64,000 nucleotides of DNA, taken from the NCBI RefSeq assembly GCF_036898095.1, contig NC_090725.1, forward strand, positions 207,998,204 to 208,062,203, in the 5' to 3' direction. Below the pieces are notes generated by a model. It worked only from the letters and a program-made list of their open reading frames with translations, made no database searches and was not told the origin of the DNA. Below are positions 13,146-24,328 of the stretch, piece by piece (within the stretch, counting starts at the first letter, position 1; each line of letters begins with the position of its first letter). This stretch comes from Palaemon carinicauda (Eukaryota; Arthropoda; Malacostraca; Decapoda; Palaemonidae). Made by a program: the position numbers and the translations under genes.

Positions 13146-13348
13146 ATGTATAATAAAATTCCCCAAACAATGTTACTAATCCCAAGACATTTCCCGAGAA
13201 TTTCTGAAAGAAAACCGAACACAAAGATATTTCCTGTAAATTTCTGAAAGAAAAAGGTATTAGCACAAAGAGAGAAAAAATTCTAGATGAGAATTCGGAG
13301 TTGAACACAGTTTCCTTAAATGAAAGGAAAATAAAAGATTAGCAAACC

Positions 13349-13354
13349 ACTCAC
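13349..13354 (-). promoter_or_regulatory. Putative splice donor in the leader
   Basis: The minus strand reads GGG|GTGAGT about 200 bases upstream of the gag ATG. It is the best donor consensus I saw in the leader and would pair with the acceptor at 9476 to give an env mRNA that skips gag-pol. No transcript evidence is available. Confidence 0.4.
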
Positions 13355-13693
13355 CCCAGTAATAATCGACTAACAACTCGTGATAATTACACTTCACTGC
13401 CCAAACTGGAATGAATTTAGAAATTTGTACTTAGCTTATATATGGTTCTGTGTGATGTCGACACATCCTCTCTCTGTCTCTTGATGTTTTGTTAGCGATG
13501 TATCGTTCGAGTTTCCGTTGAATGTAGTTCTTCCTGGATATGTTTTGTAAACGTTGAACGTCAGTCCTTGGGTTTCCTAGGATGTTGATTGAAAATCCAG
13601 TTCATCAGTTTGTATGTATAACATTCATTAAATGTTATATATTTTGATGGGCTATGTTACTTAATCAAAATTGTAGATACATGTAGATAACGT

Positions 13694-13817
13694 TGAGTTC
13701 TTGAAGATCTTTCTCTGGTTTTCACAGCTTTATTTTGATGTCTTGAAGATCTTCCTCTAATTCTTAGAGTTTATTATTATAATTACTTGAAGATCTTTCT
13801 CTGATTCGTAGAGTTTA
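13694..13817 (-). repeat. Three degenerate ~45-bp tandem units in the leader
   Basis: Each unit contains TTGAAGATCTTYCTCT followed by a variable part ending near AGAGTTTA or a related sequence. They lie directly downstream (in element direction) of the triplicated primer-binding region. Confidence 0.7.
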
Positions 13818-13886
13818 ACCGCTGCCACCATTTATTGGTGTGTTACCGCTGCCACCATTTATTGGTGTGTTACCACTGCCACCATT

Positions 13887-13898
<12 letters not shown>
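13818..13898 (-). repeat. 27-bp x 3 tandem repeat containing the primer-binding site
   Basis: Three head-to-tail copies start at 13818, 13845 and 13872, with period exactly 27. On the minus strand each contains AATAAATGGTGGCAGYGGT. TGG directly after the LTR end is where a tRNA 3' CCA end would pair, so TGGTGGCAGCGGT is the likely primer-binding site. The third copy overlaps the end of the 5' LTR, so the LTR/PBS junction has been copied twice into the leader. The left LTR lacks the extra copies. Confidence 0.8.
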
Positions 13899-15130
<1,232 letters not shown>

Positions 15131-15857
15131 CATACCAGAGAATTAATGTATCTGTGGATTTTCATCAGGGCCTTAACCTTGGGACAATTTTTCTATGGTC
15201 ATCTGGACCATTTGAGACAAATGACGTTACCGTTATCCATCATTATCACAAATCATAAACAATGTGAAGTCATACTAGACGGTAGAAAAAGGGCCTCAAG
15301 GTTAGCATATACTGTATGAACAAACATGAGTGTTCATTGAGTATAAAAACGGTCTCACGGTTTGTATATATTGTCAGAACAATATCAGTGTCCATCATAT
15401 CTATTGTTTGTAAGCATACAATGATATGAGGTTTACTTACATGAGTAAGTCAAGAAACTCTGGCATCTTAAATATGCAAATTGCCGGGCGAATTAGGACG
15501 CAATTACATTCTAATAGCTAACTATTTTTAATAAATGACTATTTGAAAACTAGTGAAACGAATGTAACATAATAAAGGAATTATACATGCAACGTATATA
15601 GAAATTAATTTTCCTTTTGAAAGGGAAAACTTATGAGTGCCACTCTAAGACTGAAAATTTCTAATGAATTTTTCCTTTATAATTTCTGTAAATGTTACAT
15701 CCTATCAACACTGCGTACTATGTACACACAGCACAAGTGTTTATCTGTATAATTCTACACCTGAGTTTTTGAACAGAATTAGTGTCACCAAGGTAACACT
15801 CATTTCAGAGGTATCACACTAACAATGTTGACACCCCCTCTCCCTAATTGATAGTCC
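15131..15857. other. Non-coding DIRS 3' region
   Basis: About 730 bp between the left terminus and the recombinase gene, with no coding signal. Two loosely similar blocks near 15290-15410 (GGTAGCATATACTGT-like and TTTGTATATATTGTC) suggest an old tandem duplication. DIRS elements need an internal region complementary to the termini here; I could not identify it by eye. Confidence 0.45.
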
Positions 15858-16177
15858 CAATCAATTAATTGTTCATCACAGTAATCAGAAGGCAGGTTCT
15901 AAAGCAATACCTGCCGCCACCACATAATGCTTCGGTTCATGGACCTCCTCAGTATGGTGTTAATGGAACACTCTAGGTGATCCCCATCCAGTATATGAGC
16001 AAGGACGTTCAAGGTCTCAATCAATTAACTGTTTATTGCAGTAATTAGGAGGCAGGTTTTAATACACTACCTACCGCCACCACGTAGTGCTTTAGTTCAT
16101 GGATCTGCTTAGCATAGTGTTTGTAAAACACTCTAGACGATTTCCATCCAGTATATGAACGAAGACGCTCAAAGTCT
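15858..16177 (-). repeat. 160-bp tandem duplication of the recombinase 3' end
   Basis: 15858-16017 and 16018-16177 are diverged direct copies (both start CAATCAATTAA and contain GCCGCCACCAC and ATCCAGTATATGA). The inner copy encodes the C-terminus of the recombinase, including TGWKSSRVFYKHY. The outer copy still shows TGWGSPRVF but has a stop after it. Confidence 0.85.
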
Positions 16178-17271
16178 ATATACTGAAAGATGTTCAGTGA
16201 TGAACCAATTTTCCTCGAATCATGACCTGCGGGAGTACTGTCAGGATCTGCTCTGTGAATAAAGTAGGTGAGCTTCGCCCTCAGTTGTTTTGGGGTTAAG
16301 TTTGATCCAGAGGTTTCTCCTTTAAAGAACTGTCCTCCCTTGAAATCTGAAGTCCTACGAAGATAGACCTTTAGACACTCTACGGGACATAGAGAGACAT
16401 CTTCCTTCAGAGAGCAGATTCTCCAAGGACCCCACCTTTTTGTGGGCAGCTCATTCTTAGCAAGGAAGGATGGATCAGGAAAGAGATTCAGTTCTCCCCT
16501 ATCTGTGAACTGAATGTGGCCCTCATTTCTAGATAGGGCTACTATTTCACTAACTCTAGCCCCAGAGGCTATAGCGAACAGAAAAATAACCTTTTGGGTT
16601 AGATCCTTGAGGGAACAATGTTCATTGTTCACAGATGAGGCCTAATGAAGGACCTTGTCCAAAGACCATGAAATGGGCTTTGGAGGAGCTGCGTGCCTAA
16701 GCCTTGCACATGCATTCGGAATCTTATCAAAGGTTTCATTCGCCAGATCCACTTGGAAGGCATATGGAAGAGGTCTAGTCAAAGCTGACTTACACGTAGT
16801 TATCGTGTTGGCTGCCAGACCTTGATTATGAAGGTGAACGAAGAAGGACAGATAGAAGTTCGATGAAATTTCTTTCGGTCCTTTTGCTTTAACAAAAGCA
16901 ACCCACTTCTTCCAAGATGACTCATATTATCTTCTAGTTGACTTAGATTTATATTCTTCTAGGAATCCTATATTATCTTCTGAGATCCCAAATCTTTTCC
17001 TAACCGCTAGGGCAAGAAATTCATGAAATGAAGGGTTTGGGCTCTCTGTGATAAATCGAAGGCAATTAACTTCTGAGCCCTCTAAAATAGTACTTGATTC
17101 AATACCAGGGCAAGCCTCAGTCTCAGTTCCTTTGCTAGAGGGAACCAGTTGCTCTCGGGCTACATGGGAGCCACCAGAGCTACTCCTCCCTGGAAGGACC
17201 TCAGTATATTGAGGACCTTCGGCAGGGAATTGGATGGGATGAACAAGAATTCCCGAGTCCATCCCTTCCAT
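16045..17271 (-). pseudogene. Tyrosine recombinase of the DIRS-like element
   Basis: This enzyme would integrate the circular DNA by DNA cleavage through a tyrosine. The longest open part (16632-16045, 195 residues) has the first catalytic Arg in ASGARVSEIVAL (residue 26), the H-x-x-R motif in GHDSRKIG (H137, R140) and the C-terminal tyrosine region TGWKSSRVFYKHY (Y170/Y173). Upstream, in the same frame, the N-terminal core-binding part reads SSWKKWVAFVKAKGPKEI and AANTITTCKSALTRPLPYAF. It is cut by a TAG at 16642-16644 and a TAA at 16927-16929. The catalytic residues remain, so inactivation is by nonsense mutations only. Confidence 0.87.
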
Positions 17272-18800
17272 ACTATAGACCTGATGTCTGTTATCCCCTC
17301 TAGAGGCTCCTCGTATGGGGTTACATATCTAGGTAGTTTCTTGATGACACTCGTCATGAAGATGTCGATCTGCAGTTCGGGGACTTGTTCCCATCTAGGA
17401 GAGAATAGGTCTGCGTCTGTGGACCATTCTAACTCTGCCGGCCTGAGCCAGAGTAGAGCATCCGCTGTCACCTTGCAGATCAATTGAACATGAACTGCTG
17501 ATAGGTGCCATCCCTTTAGGCAAGGGATGGCTAATATCTCCTAAACTATATGAGACGCCCTCTAGCCTTGTCGGTTCCGACGTCTCAGTATCGCTTCGAT
17601 GTCCCAGATCAGCCTGAGGAGGTCTGATCTGCGTGAAGAGAGTTTCATTAACCATGACAGGACTAACATGGTCTTGGATAGAACTAACCGAGTTCCTTGA
17701 ATTTTTCTATGATGGGAGTAAACTCCCCATACTTCCAACATGGTCTTGGATAGAACTAACCGAGTTCCTTGAATTTTTCTATGATGGGAGTAAACTCCCC
17801 ATACTTCCAACTAGGCATCCCTGTGGATGATCTACAACAGTCGAGGTAGTTGCAAGGGCACGATCTTCAATAGGCTTTCAGCCTTTGATCGATGTTAGGG
17901 AAGCGATTAAGGAAAGACCGATATCGGTCCTTTTAGATCTCTTCGAGCCTTTGATGCGTATCTTCTCCAGACTCTTAACGCATCTTTCAGCTGTGCTCTT
18001 AGCACTGGGTCTGTCATTATTGCTAACTGGAGAGAGTTCAGAACTCTTCCTTGTTAGTGTTTTGGAATCCTGACCGATTACCATAGTCTCTTGACCGACC
18101 TTGTGATCTCTTTTCACATTCCCAAGGGAAAGGAGAGCCGGAGTGACCTCGGGTTTCGATGGTTTTTTAACCATTGAAGCCTTTGAGCTGGAGAGAATCG
18201 AGACTTTTGGCACTGATTTTGCATTCCTGATGTTCCCGGAACCAGATTACTTCCTTGGATGCTCATAGACCAGCCACTTCGGGTGCTGCCCACACCAGCC
18301 TTTCGTCCAGGTACTTTGTTACCTGAACCACTGCTAGGCTTGGTTTTTGCGTGACCGTGTCTGCCAATTTCATGAAGATACTTAGGACTATGTTTAATCT
18401 GACAAGTATCTGTCCTTAGACATACGTTACCCTCTGTAACATGAATCCTAGGTAGGAGGGGAGGGAGCGACTGACTGGAAGCTGCCGATAGGCAACTTTC
18501 AGGTCTAGCAAGACTGTGAACACCCTTTTTTGAAATAGGGTCCCTATGTTCAGAAGGATTAACATTCTGCACTTGCTGTTTTGTTTGAACTTGATGAGTG
18601 GCAACAAGTTCAGAATGACTCTGAGTTTTCTTGAGTCCTTCTTGTGAATACCAAACAGCCTTCCCTGGAATTTGATGGACTATGCTTTCCTTATTACCTG
18701 TATGCTTTATAGCTCTAAGGTATACTCTTCCAAGACGGGGTTGGGGTGCAGGAAGAGTTGAGGAAATAATGGTAGAGGCATGAGTATTTTCCATCCGAGT
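17160..18800 (-). pseudogene. DIRS reverse transcriptase/RNase H, decayed
   Basis: Coding sections shift frame several times. At 18607-18416 the palm motif A reads FTVLLDLKVAYRQLPV. At about 18270-18325 motif C reads KYLDERLVWAAPEVAG, where DIRS RTs normally have YLDD, so the second catalytic Asp is Glu. Downstream sections contain LTRKSSELSPVSN and, at 17483-17160, the RNase H/linker region with VPELQIDIFMTSVIKKLPRY and FQGGVALVAPM, which are characteristic of DIRS proteins. An exact 72-bp duplication (17667-17810) adds 24 codons. No methyltransferase-like domain was recognised. Confidence 0.78.
17667..17810 (-). repeat. Exact 72-bp tandem duplication within RT/RNase H
   Basis: 17667-17738 and 17739-17810 look identical base for base. 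The length is a multiple of three, so the reading frame is kept and the peptide EVWGVYSHHRKIQGTRL is doubled. Perfect identity means the duplication is recent or the assembly collapsed or expanded here. Confidence 0.93.
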
Positions 18801-19029
18801 CACATCTTGATTAGGCCTTGGACCCAAGGATCGAAGGTCCCACGATCCTGAAGGAGCCTCCATCCTACCAGAAGCATCTCTTTTCTTCGATTGATCAGAA
18901 AGTTTACATCTCCGACCGCTTGCCTGTGGCACCGCGCGCGGTCCTTGAAACTGTAGGATGTTGTTGAACAGCCCGAGGAAAATCTCTAGATTTTCCCGTC
19001 TTCCTCTTAGGTTGGGGACCCACATCCGT

Positions 19030-20523
19030 TTAAGACTTTCTCTTCGAAGAGATGCCCCACTTCTGGAGAAGTTCCATATTCTCTGTGGTGGCATTCTTAA
19101 TGACCTCTCTGACTACCTCGTTTGGAAAGAGGTCTCTACCCCAGATGTTGGAAGATATTATCTTCCTTGTTTCATATTTCGCTGTTGCAGCCGCAAACAC
19201 AAATTCCCTACAGGCTCTCCTAGCTTTCATAAAAGCATAAAGGTCTTTTACTAAGGTGGCCATATGCATTTTGGCTAAGACCGTTAGCATGTCTGGGGTA
19301 TCTTGGTGGGCTGAACACAACTCCATGCAATTCTGTAGGGATAGAGAGGCTGCAAGTCTCTCCTTTGTCTCTTGTTCTTTAAGCAGGAGACGTTCAGAAA
19401 GTTTAGGGAGATTCTCGCTAAACTGTCGTCCAACAACATCCGCATCTAGTTTCCCTACTGAAAAAGTTAAATGGACTTCCTTCCAATTTTTCTCCTGCAT
19501 GGGAAAGGCTAGTGATAGAGGCTTGCACTCCTCGAGTGCAGGACATGGTTTGCCTGCCTCCACTGCCTTAGTAACAGATCGAAATGCCTTCCATGTAAAG
19601 GGGAATGATATTGAAGCAGGAGCAAGAAAGGTAGGATGTCTGTTACTTAGTGCGGACACTTTCGACACTGAGTAACCGGCCTTTCTCAGGCTATTTGACA
19701 AGATAGCCTGTGTCTTATCATGGTCGAGAATCATGACCTCCCTCGGTTCTGTTTCTTTTCCTTCAATCGAATGAAGCAATTAGGGAAAGCATTAAAGCTT
19801 GGCCAGAACTGAATTTCGTCTAAAGGAACAGCACCCATTTTCTCCGAGATGTAGAGTTTGCCGTCTAAAATCGGCATCAGCTCCGCATACCTCCAGGGAT
19901 TGGTTTTAGAGAATGGTGGAGGGTCTTGATCTCTGGGTCTTTTGTATGACCCTTGGGGGAGCGACCAGAGGGGCTTCACAAAGCTCTTTCTTGAATTTCG
20001 CTTCCTCCTTTTTGCCTTGTATGCGAAAGTTTTCCATCAGACCTTTCATTAATGGAGGGGTAGAAGGTGAAGATTTCGAGGTTGACGGTTCTAGAGCTGG
20101 CACAGACGGAAGCAATTCCGACATGACATTGTCCACCTCTTCCCGTGAGGGCTTCCGGCCCTCCGTCCCAAAGGTTGTCCGGACGTAGGGAGGTGCGAAC
20201 CTTGCCTGGGGCACCACTATTTCCTTACTTGCTTTCGGGAATAGTAAGCTATGCATCCTATCATTAGGTAGGTATGGTCCCGGAGAGATCTTTTGGAACC
20301 CTCTTACCAAGTTGCGTAGATTCTTACGAGCTGCATCCCTAGACTCCGTCGACTTGGGATTATCAAAACCCTCGGATACTAAGGTCCGACATATATTGCA
20401 AGCTTAGGGGTCCCAATAATGCAGGGATTTGGAAAAAATATTGCAGGGGGCATGAAACCTGCATGTATTATGACCATAAAAGTACCTACTTTTAATGTTG
20501 CAGAAGACCGCAGCACATGTCAT
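19030..20523 (-). pseudogene. DIRS gag-like protein, frameshifted
   Basis: The likely start is the ATG at 20523. The N-terminus is rich in Cys and His (MTCAAVFCNIKSRY, then NTCRFHAPC, HYWDP and ACNICRTLV) and looks zinc-binding. An in-frame TAA lies at 20404-20406. The frame continues through FPKASKEIVVPQARFAPPYV to a Ser/Pro-rich linker. It shifts near 19950 (to the 19979-19731 frame) and again near 19760. The last section (19779-19030) is mainly helical: KTQAILSNSLRKAGYSVSKV and ECKPLSLAFPMQEKNW, ending in a basic tail SSKRKS. Length and composition fit the Gag of DIRS elements, but family-level identification rests on position. Confidence 0.72.
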
Positions 20524-20639
20524 CTGGGGTTCCTCCAGTAAAGAAAGGAAAGCAGACTGAGTATACGATTGATTATCTCACTGATAAGCAATATATAAAA
20601 TCATCTTTTAACTAAAGTAGCTTAGGATAGTAAGCTAGA

Positions 20640-21450
20640 AAGGGATACTGGGAGACACATACTTGTGTATCCCTTGCAGGTAATTGCTGTTACCTACCCT
20701 CAGTATTAACTAGGAGTTTCCTTTTTTTAAGGAAACTCGAACAAAAGGTTCCAGCCCCTAGGGGTAGAAAAGTGTACAATGTCACTGTCCCTTCTAGTAT
20801 TTAACACTGTGGGGTAAAGATAACTGATTTCTAATCAGAGTATTGAAGGAATTCTATTCTTTCAAAAATAGGATCGGTCCCAGCAGAAGCCCAAAGGGTA
20901 CCCAAGAAATGTAAGAAATAACTACTGTATCATTATGCTGTAGTTTTCTGGTTGCAGTATATTTTATAGTTCCGACAGTGGGCTGCCATTGTGGCTAGCA
21001 TCTGACAGTACGGTCCAGCCGGCATGACGCCAACTAGACTAGGAAATATAAAAGACATATATTTGTGTATCTTACCCAGCCCATTTGCTGTAACCTTCCC
21101 TTTCAATATCAAATTATAGAGTTTCTTGATCACGGAAACTCAAGAATAAGGGTTCTAACCTTTAAGGATAGAGAGTGTACTACTACTAGCCCTTTTATTT
21201 ATTATTGTAGGATAAAATGTAAATTATTTCTAATCAGAATATTGAAGAAATTCTATTTTTTCAATATAGGATTGGTCTCAGTAAACACCTGGGTAAGGAT
21301 ACCCAAGATATATTGGAAGATAACTACCGGTATAATATATACAATAGTTTTCTATCTGCCGTATATCCTATACTGCAAATATACTGACTACTGTATAAAC
21401 TTATACTGTAATATCACCGGCATATCGCCAGCCTAGCTAGTCCCTGCCGG
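20640..21450. repeat. ~400-bp diverged tandem duplication in DIRS leader
   Basis: Corresponding landmarks repeat about 399 bp apart: TGTGTATC at 20666 and 21065, GGAAACTC, TTTCTAATCAGA, and ATTGAAG..ATTCTATT. The copies differ by many substitutions and small gaps. Confidence 0.8.
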
Positions 21451-21589
21451 CACACCCGGCCAGCGTGCTAGCTAAAAGAGAGAGAGACAGCATGGAGCAA
21501 AGGACTGCCTTATTATTGTGTATGTATGCACTAAATAAGGATGTAATTATCTAATTTTATTGCCTTTCTCCAGAAAGAAGGATCAAATG

Positions 21590-21875
21590 GAAGTGGAGAA
21601 TGTATCATTCAAGCTTCCATCCAGCTACCAGTACCATCGCCGGCAAGGTCCAGCCGGCACATGGCCGGCAGGCTATCACTCGGTAGTACTGGTACAGTCG
21701 GCATACCGGCAGCTAAGTCAGCACGCAATTGGAAAGGGAGAATGTATCATTCAAACTTCCATCCAGCCACCAGTACCATTGTCGGTATGGTCCAGCCAGC
21801 ACATGCCCAGCAGGCTAGCACCCGGCGGTACAGGTACAGTCGGCATACCGCTGGCTGAGTCAGCACCTGTCTGTG
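21590..21875. repeat. 142-bp tandem duplication in DIRS leader
   Basis: GAGAATGTATCATTCAA occurs at 21596 and 21738. The following sequences (CTTCCATCCAGC, CAGTACCAT, GGTCCAGCC, ACAGTCGGCATACCG) keep the same order. Part of the GCCGGC-rich section. Confidence 0.85.
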
Positions 21876-21984
21876 CCGGTCCGGCCGGCGATAAGTACCC
21901 CGGCAATAGCACATGTGGCTGGCAGTCCAAGGGAGGACTGAAGAACCTTGGTTACAGAAGAGACTTCCCATCAACAGCCATCAT

Positions 21985-22134
21985 GGCTGCCGGCGGCCGT
22001 CATGTGACGGCCGCCGGCAGATGACATGGCTACCAGCTACCTGCCCAGCCGCTGAGAGCCGTCATGACCGCCGGCAGATGACATGGCTACCAGCTTCCTG
22101 CCCAGCCACTGAGAGTCGTCATGACCGCCGACAG
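21985..22134. repeat. 57-bp tandem repeat, GCCGGC-rich
   Basis: ATGACATGGCTACCAGC begins at 22021 and 22078, with a partial preceding unit. Multiple GCCGGC and GCCGCCGGC palindromes lie here and to 22210. The GC content is far above the window average. Confidence 0.85.
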
Positions 22135-22324
22135 TTGTAGTACCTGCAGTAAAAGTGACATGGCTGCCGGCAGCCAACATGGCCGCCGGCGATCGACATG
22201 GCCGCCGGCAGCTGGCCCAAGAGATACAATGGCTACGCCATCACTAAAGGACAGAGGAGGAGGGAAAAGGGTCCTTTATGAGGTGTGGAATGGGCCGGCA
22301 AGGTTGCCGGTCCTACCACTCCCT

Positions 22325-22520
22325 GAAGAAACTCTGTTTCAGTATCGGCGCCATCCTAGGTGACAGGAGAATCTCTATTCTCCAACCTAGGGTCTGCCAA
22401 TATTGTTAAGAGGACGGCGGCAGTGCCGCTTCCTCTCAACAAGGGAGAAACAGAGTTCCAGTGCCATCGCCATCCCAGGCAGCAGAAGAATGTCTATTCT
22501 TCAGCCTAGGGACTGCGAGC
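22325..22520. repeat. ~120-bp duplication in DIRS leader
   Basis: Similar blocks at about 22325 and 22444: AGAAAC then CAGT, CGCCATCC, AGRAGAATSTCTATTCT and CAGCCTAGGG-like ends. From here to the right terminus (22520-23370) the leader has no further gene. Confidence 0.65.
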
Positions 22521-23373
22521 AGAGGACTAGTCTTCTAGACCTCAGGGAGAAGGTGGCAGCATCATACCACCATTTCAAGTGCGGCCTAGGGAGGGCTAGC
22601 CTCCTATGCCGGCAGCCTGGCCGGCAGGGGAATGACCATTCACCCTGCCGGCCGGCCGCCGGCACAAGACTAATTACTCTGAGATTCTGACCAAATCCCA
22701 AAACCTGCTATCTGCGGCTAAGGGAAGGGACAGAAAAACCTTGGGTTAGTCATGCCTGAATGAAAACTCGAGGCACGACCCACCAGGGTTGCAGCCTAAG
22801 GCTACGCTCAGAGGGAAAGAGGGATTACCCTTAAATCTCATCTGGAGACATGTAAGGGTTTATATAATAATTCTAGGAGATATCTATCTCCACCTAAATA
22901 GATAAAACAGTACACGAGGGTAACCAGGGAAATGTCTGAAAGTATAATAGATCGCCTGAGTTAGGTTACTTAGGCAAGACGAGATCTCGGTTACCTCAAT
23001 CACCAAAACTCTAACTATACAATCGACATAGAAAAAGGAAAATTATGTACAATATAATTATCTTAACAAGTATGATTTGCCCAAATAGCTTTCATAATTA
23101 TTAATGCTATTTAAACCGGGAAGTCGTTCTACTAACTAAATAACACATGCCTAACGAACAACAGCACCCATGGCGCCTCCGGTATAGGCCTAGCTCCTAG
23201 GCACAATAATTACTCTAATTTCACTGTGAAACAGGAGCTAAAAATATACTCATTGTAAAGACCCAACTTTCCAGAGGCGAAAGATTTTGGAGATTGCATA
23301 ATAATAATCCTGAAAATCGATCGAAAAAGTCAGATCAACAGGGAACACCACCGAGTGAAATCGCTACAAAATT

Positions 23374-23701
23374 AGGAATGTCCGCCATCTTGGATATGAC
23401 GCCATATTGATACTCAATAGTAGTATGGGAGGTAGGGTAACCTTGATACGGCTCCTCTTCTATTTTGTCACTTTCCCCCTCGAAGCGTAAAAGCTATTCG
23501 GGTGAAGATTGCCATGTGGAGTGTCAAGAATACGTCCCTTGAGAGTATGCGATATCCTTGAGAGAAATTTTAAGGATATTCGCGCCAGGAGTTAGAATTC
23601 TGGATACCTAAAGGTAAATTCTCTGGGAATATCACTGTAGTACATATATCCCTTAGGAAGCTACCATTAGGAACCTTCCATCAGGATGACATGGCCGAGC
23701 C

Positions 23702-23705
<4 letters not shown>
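23374..23705. repeat. Right terminal inverted repeat of the DIRS-like element
   Basis: Reverse complement of 14631-14951 over about 320 bp with scattered substitutions. Its extreme end (GGCCGAGCCCAAA) pairs with 15099-15129. It abuts a (TA)n tract. Confidence 0.85.

Positions 23706-23787
<82 letters not shown>
23705..23787. repeat. (TA)n microsatellite
   Basis: Pure TA directly at the right DIRS terminus. A non-coding AT-rich stretch and a (TTA)n tract (24012-24049) follow. Confidence 0.98.
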
Positions 23788-23790
<3 letters not shown>

Positions 23791-24010
23791 TTTTGGGTGG
23801 ATTTACATAATTAAATTGTTTTACCATATTATATATGTTTTATTTCAAATTCTTCTCATCAAAATTTTTGTAGTTCACGTGACTACTAACTCTTCATAAA
23901 AAAAAATAAATTAAAAAAATGAAAAAGTAATTAGCGTGATAGTAAGCGACATTCAACGGGGGAAGCTACATGTTCCAAACATAATACCCGTCCCCAGTTG
24001 CAGCTATCTA

Positions 24011-24049
<39 letters not shown>

Positions 24050-24255
24050 GTTGTCGCGAACGGGGTGAGTGACCTTATATGAAATGCCATATTTTTTCAA
24101 GATATTTCACCCAACCCGTAGAACCAGTCATTCCCTAACAATAGATTTCGCAGCGCCGGTGGTGGTGGGGATGGGGTGGAAAGCAGCTGATATTTTTGAC
24201 GGCGGAGTCAATAACTCCTATACTAATGATTATATTCAAATGAAATTTTAATGGA

Positions 24256-24328
<73 letters not shown>

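Noticed and set aside
16045..16632. Phage or bacterial integrase
   Set aside because: The tyrosine recombinase lies in order with gag and RT between inverted termini, so it belongs to a DIRS-like retroelement.
21560..22140. 154-residue plus-strand frame in the GC island
   Set aside because: It spans the 142-bp and 57-bp tandem duplications, changes phase between copies and resembles no protein; high GC lowers stop frequency.
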